Positions 32,333 to 33,156 of a stretch of 33,156 nucleotides of DNA are shown here, in pieces (the stretch's first letter is position 1; each line of letters begins with the position of its first letter). A model generated the notes under the pieces. That model did not search any database, was not told where the DNA came from, and saw only the letters and a list, made by a program, of their open reading frames with translations. The DNA is from Ophiocordyceps camponoti-saundersi (nom. inval.) (Eukaryota; Ascomycota; Sordariomycetes; Hypocreales; Ophiocordycipitaceae), in the NCBI GenBank assembly GCA_003339415.1, contig PDHQ01000299.1, forward strand, positions 7,724 to 40,879. The letters are read 5' to 3'. The translations under genes were made by a program, and so were the position numbers.

Positions 32333-33156
32333 ATTTATCCTCTAGGGGATAAGGAGAGCAGTTAATAGGTTTATCCCTTAGGGGATAAGAAGAGTAGTTA
32401 ATAAGTTTATCCCCTAAGGGATAAGAAGAGCAGTTAACGGGTTTATCCCTTAGGGGATAAGAAGAGTAGTTAATAAGTTTATCCCCTAGGGGATAAGAAG
32501 AGTAGTTAATAAGTTTATCCCTTAGGGGATAAGAAGAGTAGTTAATAAGTTTATCCCTTAGGGGATAAGAAAAGCAGTTAATAAGTTTATCCCCTAAGGG
32601 ATAAGAAGAGCAGTTAATAAGTTTATCCCCTAGGGGAGAAAAAGAGCAGTTAACGGGTTTATCCCTTAAGGGATAAGAAGAGTAGTTAATAAGTTTATCC
32701 CTTAGGGGATAAGAAGAGCAGTTAACGGGTTTATCCCTTAGGGGATAAGAAGAGCAGTTAACGGGTTTATCCCTTAGGGGATAAGAAGAGTAGTTAATAG
32801 GTTTATCCCCTAGGGGATAAGAAGAGCAGTTAACGGGTTTATCCCTTAGGGGATAAGAAGAGTAGTTAATAAGTTTATCCCCTAAGGGATAAGAAGAGCA
32901 GTTAATAAGTTTATCCCCTAGGGGATAAGAAGAGCAGTTAACGGGTTTATCCCTTAGGGGATAAGAAGAGCAGTTAATAGGTTTATCCCCTAAGGGATAA
33001 GAAAAGCAGTTAACGGGTTTATCCCTTAGGGGATAAGAAGAGCAGTTAATAAGTTTATCCCCTAGGGGATAAGAAGAGCAGTTAATAAGTTTATCCCCTA
33101 GGGGATAAGAAGAGCAGTTAATAAGTTTATCCCTTAGGGGATAAGAAGAGCAGTTA
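32333..33156 (+). repeat. Uniform 36-bp minisatellite array, about 23 units, open at right edge
   Basis: Units start every 36 bp without slip (32369, 32405, 32441, 32477, 32513 and onward). Each unit is an 18-bp palindrome, TTATCCCCTAGGGGATAA or a form with CCCTTAGGGG or CCCCTAAGGG at the centre, plus an 18-bp spacer, GAAGAGCAGTTAATAAGT or a form ending AACGGGT. The two asymmetric centres are reverse complements of each other. Units here keep GCAG more often than those in the higher-order block, so RIP is lighter. The array continues beyond the window. There are no unique spacers, so this is not a CRISPR. Confidence 0.96.

Larger units (their letters stand above)
1..33156. other. RIP-saturated repeat region
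   Basis: Nearly all CpA and TpG have become TpA on both strands while CpG is still common, so the changes are C-to-T and G-to-A in a CpA context. This fits repeat-induced point mutation in a filamentous ascomycete. As a result no frame stays open, ATG is rare, and stops are TAA or TAG with very few TGA. Most of the window can be matched to another part of itself or read as an old coding frame. Mutation is lightest in the 36-bp array at the right edge and somewhat lighter around 1790-2350. Seen directly: dinucleotide bias and stop pattern. Inferred: RIP as the cause and a fungal host. Confidence 0.93.

Noticed and set aside
32333..33156. CRISPR-like array of regularly spaced repeats
   Set aside because: The whole 36-bp unit repeats head to tail with no unique spacers, and the context is fungal.
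32333..33156. True telomere repeat array
   Set aside because: TTAGGG and CCCTAA occur only once per 36-bp unit within a palindrome and in both orientations, not as a tandem hexamer.

Overview
The window looks like repeat-rich, gene-poor chromatin of a filamentous ascomycete (Pezizomycotina). CpA and TpG are almost absent and TpA is very common: positions 22381-22440, for example, hold one TG, no CA and about nine TA. This is the mark of saturated repeat-induced point mutation (RIP). TAA and TAG stops fall in every frame, TGA is rare and ATG has mostly become ATA. I see no intact protein gene; the longest ATG-to-stop frames are about 60-70 codons and lie inside repeats. No tRNA, rRNA or CRISPR was found. 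What can be read are ghosts of genes whose stops sit where Gln or Trp codons once stood.

Layout, left to right. 20-81: an almost pure G tract. 1740-2420: the RT end and RNase H part of a Ty1/Copia pol gene (+). 3411-9495: four copies of one unknown coding repeat (family K). The first copy is inverted and makes an inverted repeat with the third. An unrelated gene ghost lies between the third and fourth copies. 9585-10411: a minus-strand fragment of the ribosome-biogenesis gene RRP5 (S1 domain, acidic linker, start of the HAT repeats), broken by two frame changes and many stops. 11-17 kb: degenerate sequence with four copies, counting one at 24 kb, of a roughly 500-650 bp dispersed repeat (family D). 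18515-21240: a 36-bp minisatellite, a module R that follows it, and a minus-strand gene ghost. 21481-24093: the longest gene ghost (+, about 860 codons), divergent from the previous one. 24992-27040: a second minisatellite plus module R, split by an insertion of about 985 bp. 29305-33156: a 31-bp tandem repeat, then a higher-order array whose units differ by exact multiples of 36 bp, then about 23 regular 36-bp units that run off the right edge.

No genes act together here in the usual sense. The window is a graveyard of duplicated elements that RIP has silenced. The informative parts are the captured RRP5 fragment, the palindromic minisatellite with its quantised higher-order structure, the repeated pairing of minisatellite and module R, and the divergent pair of unknown gene ghosts.
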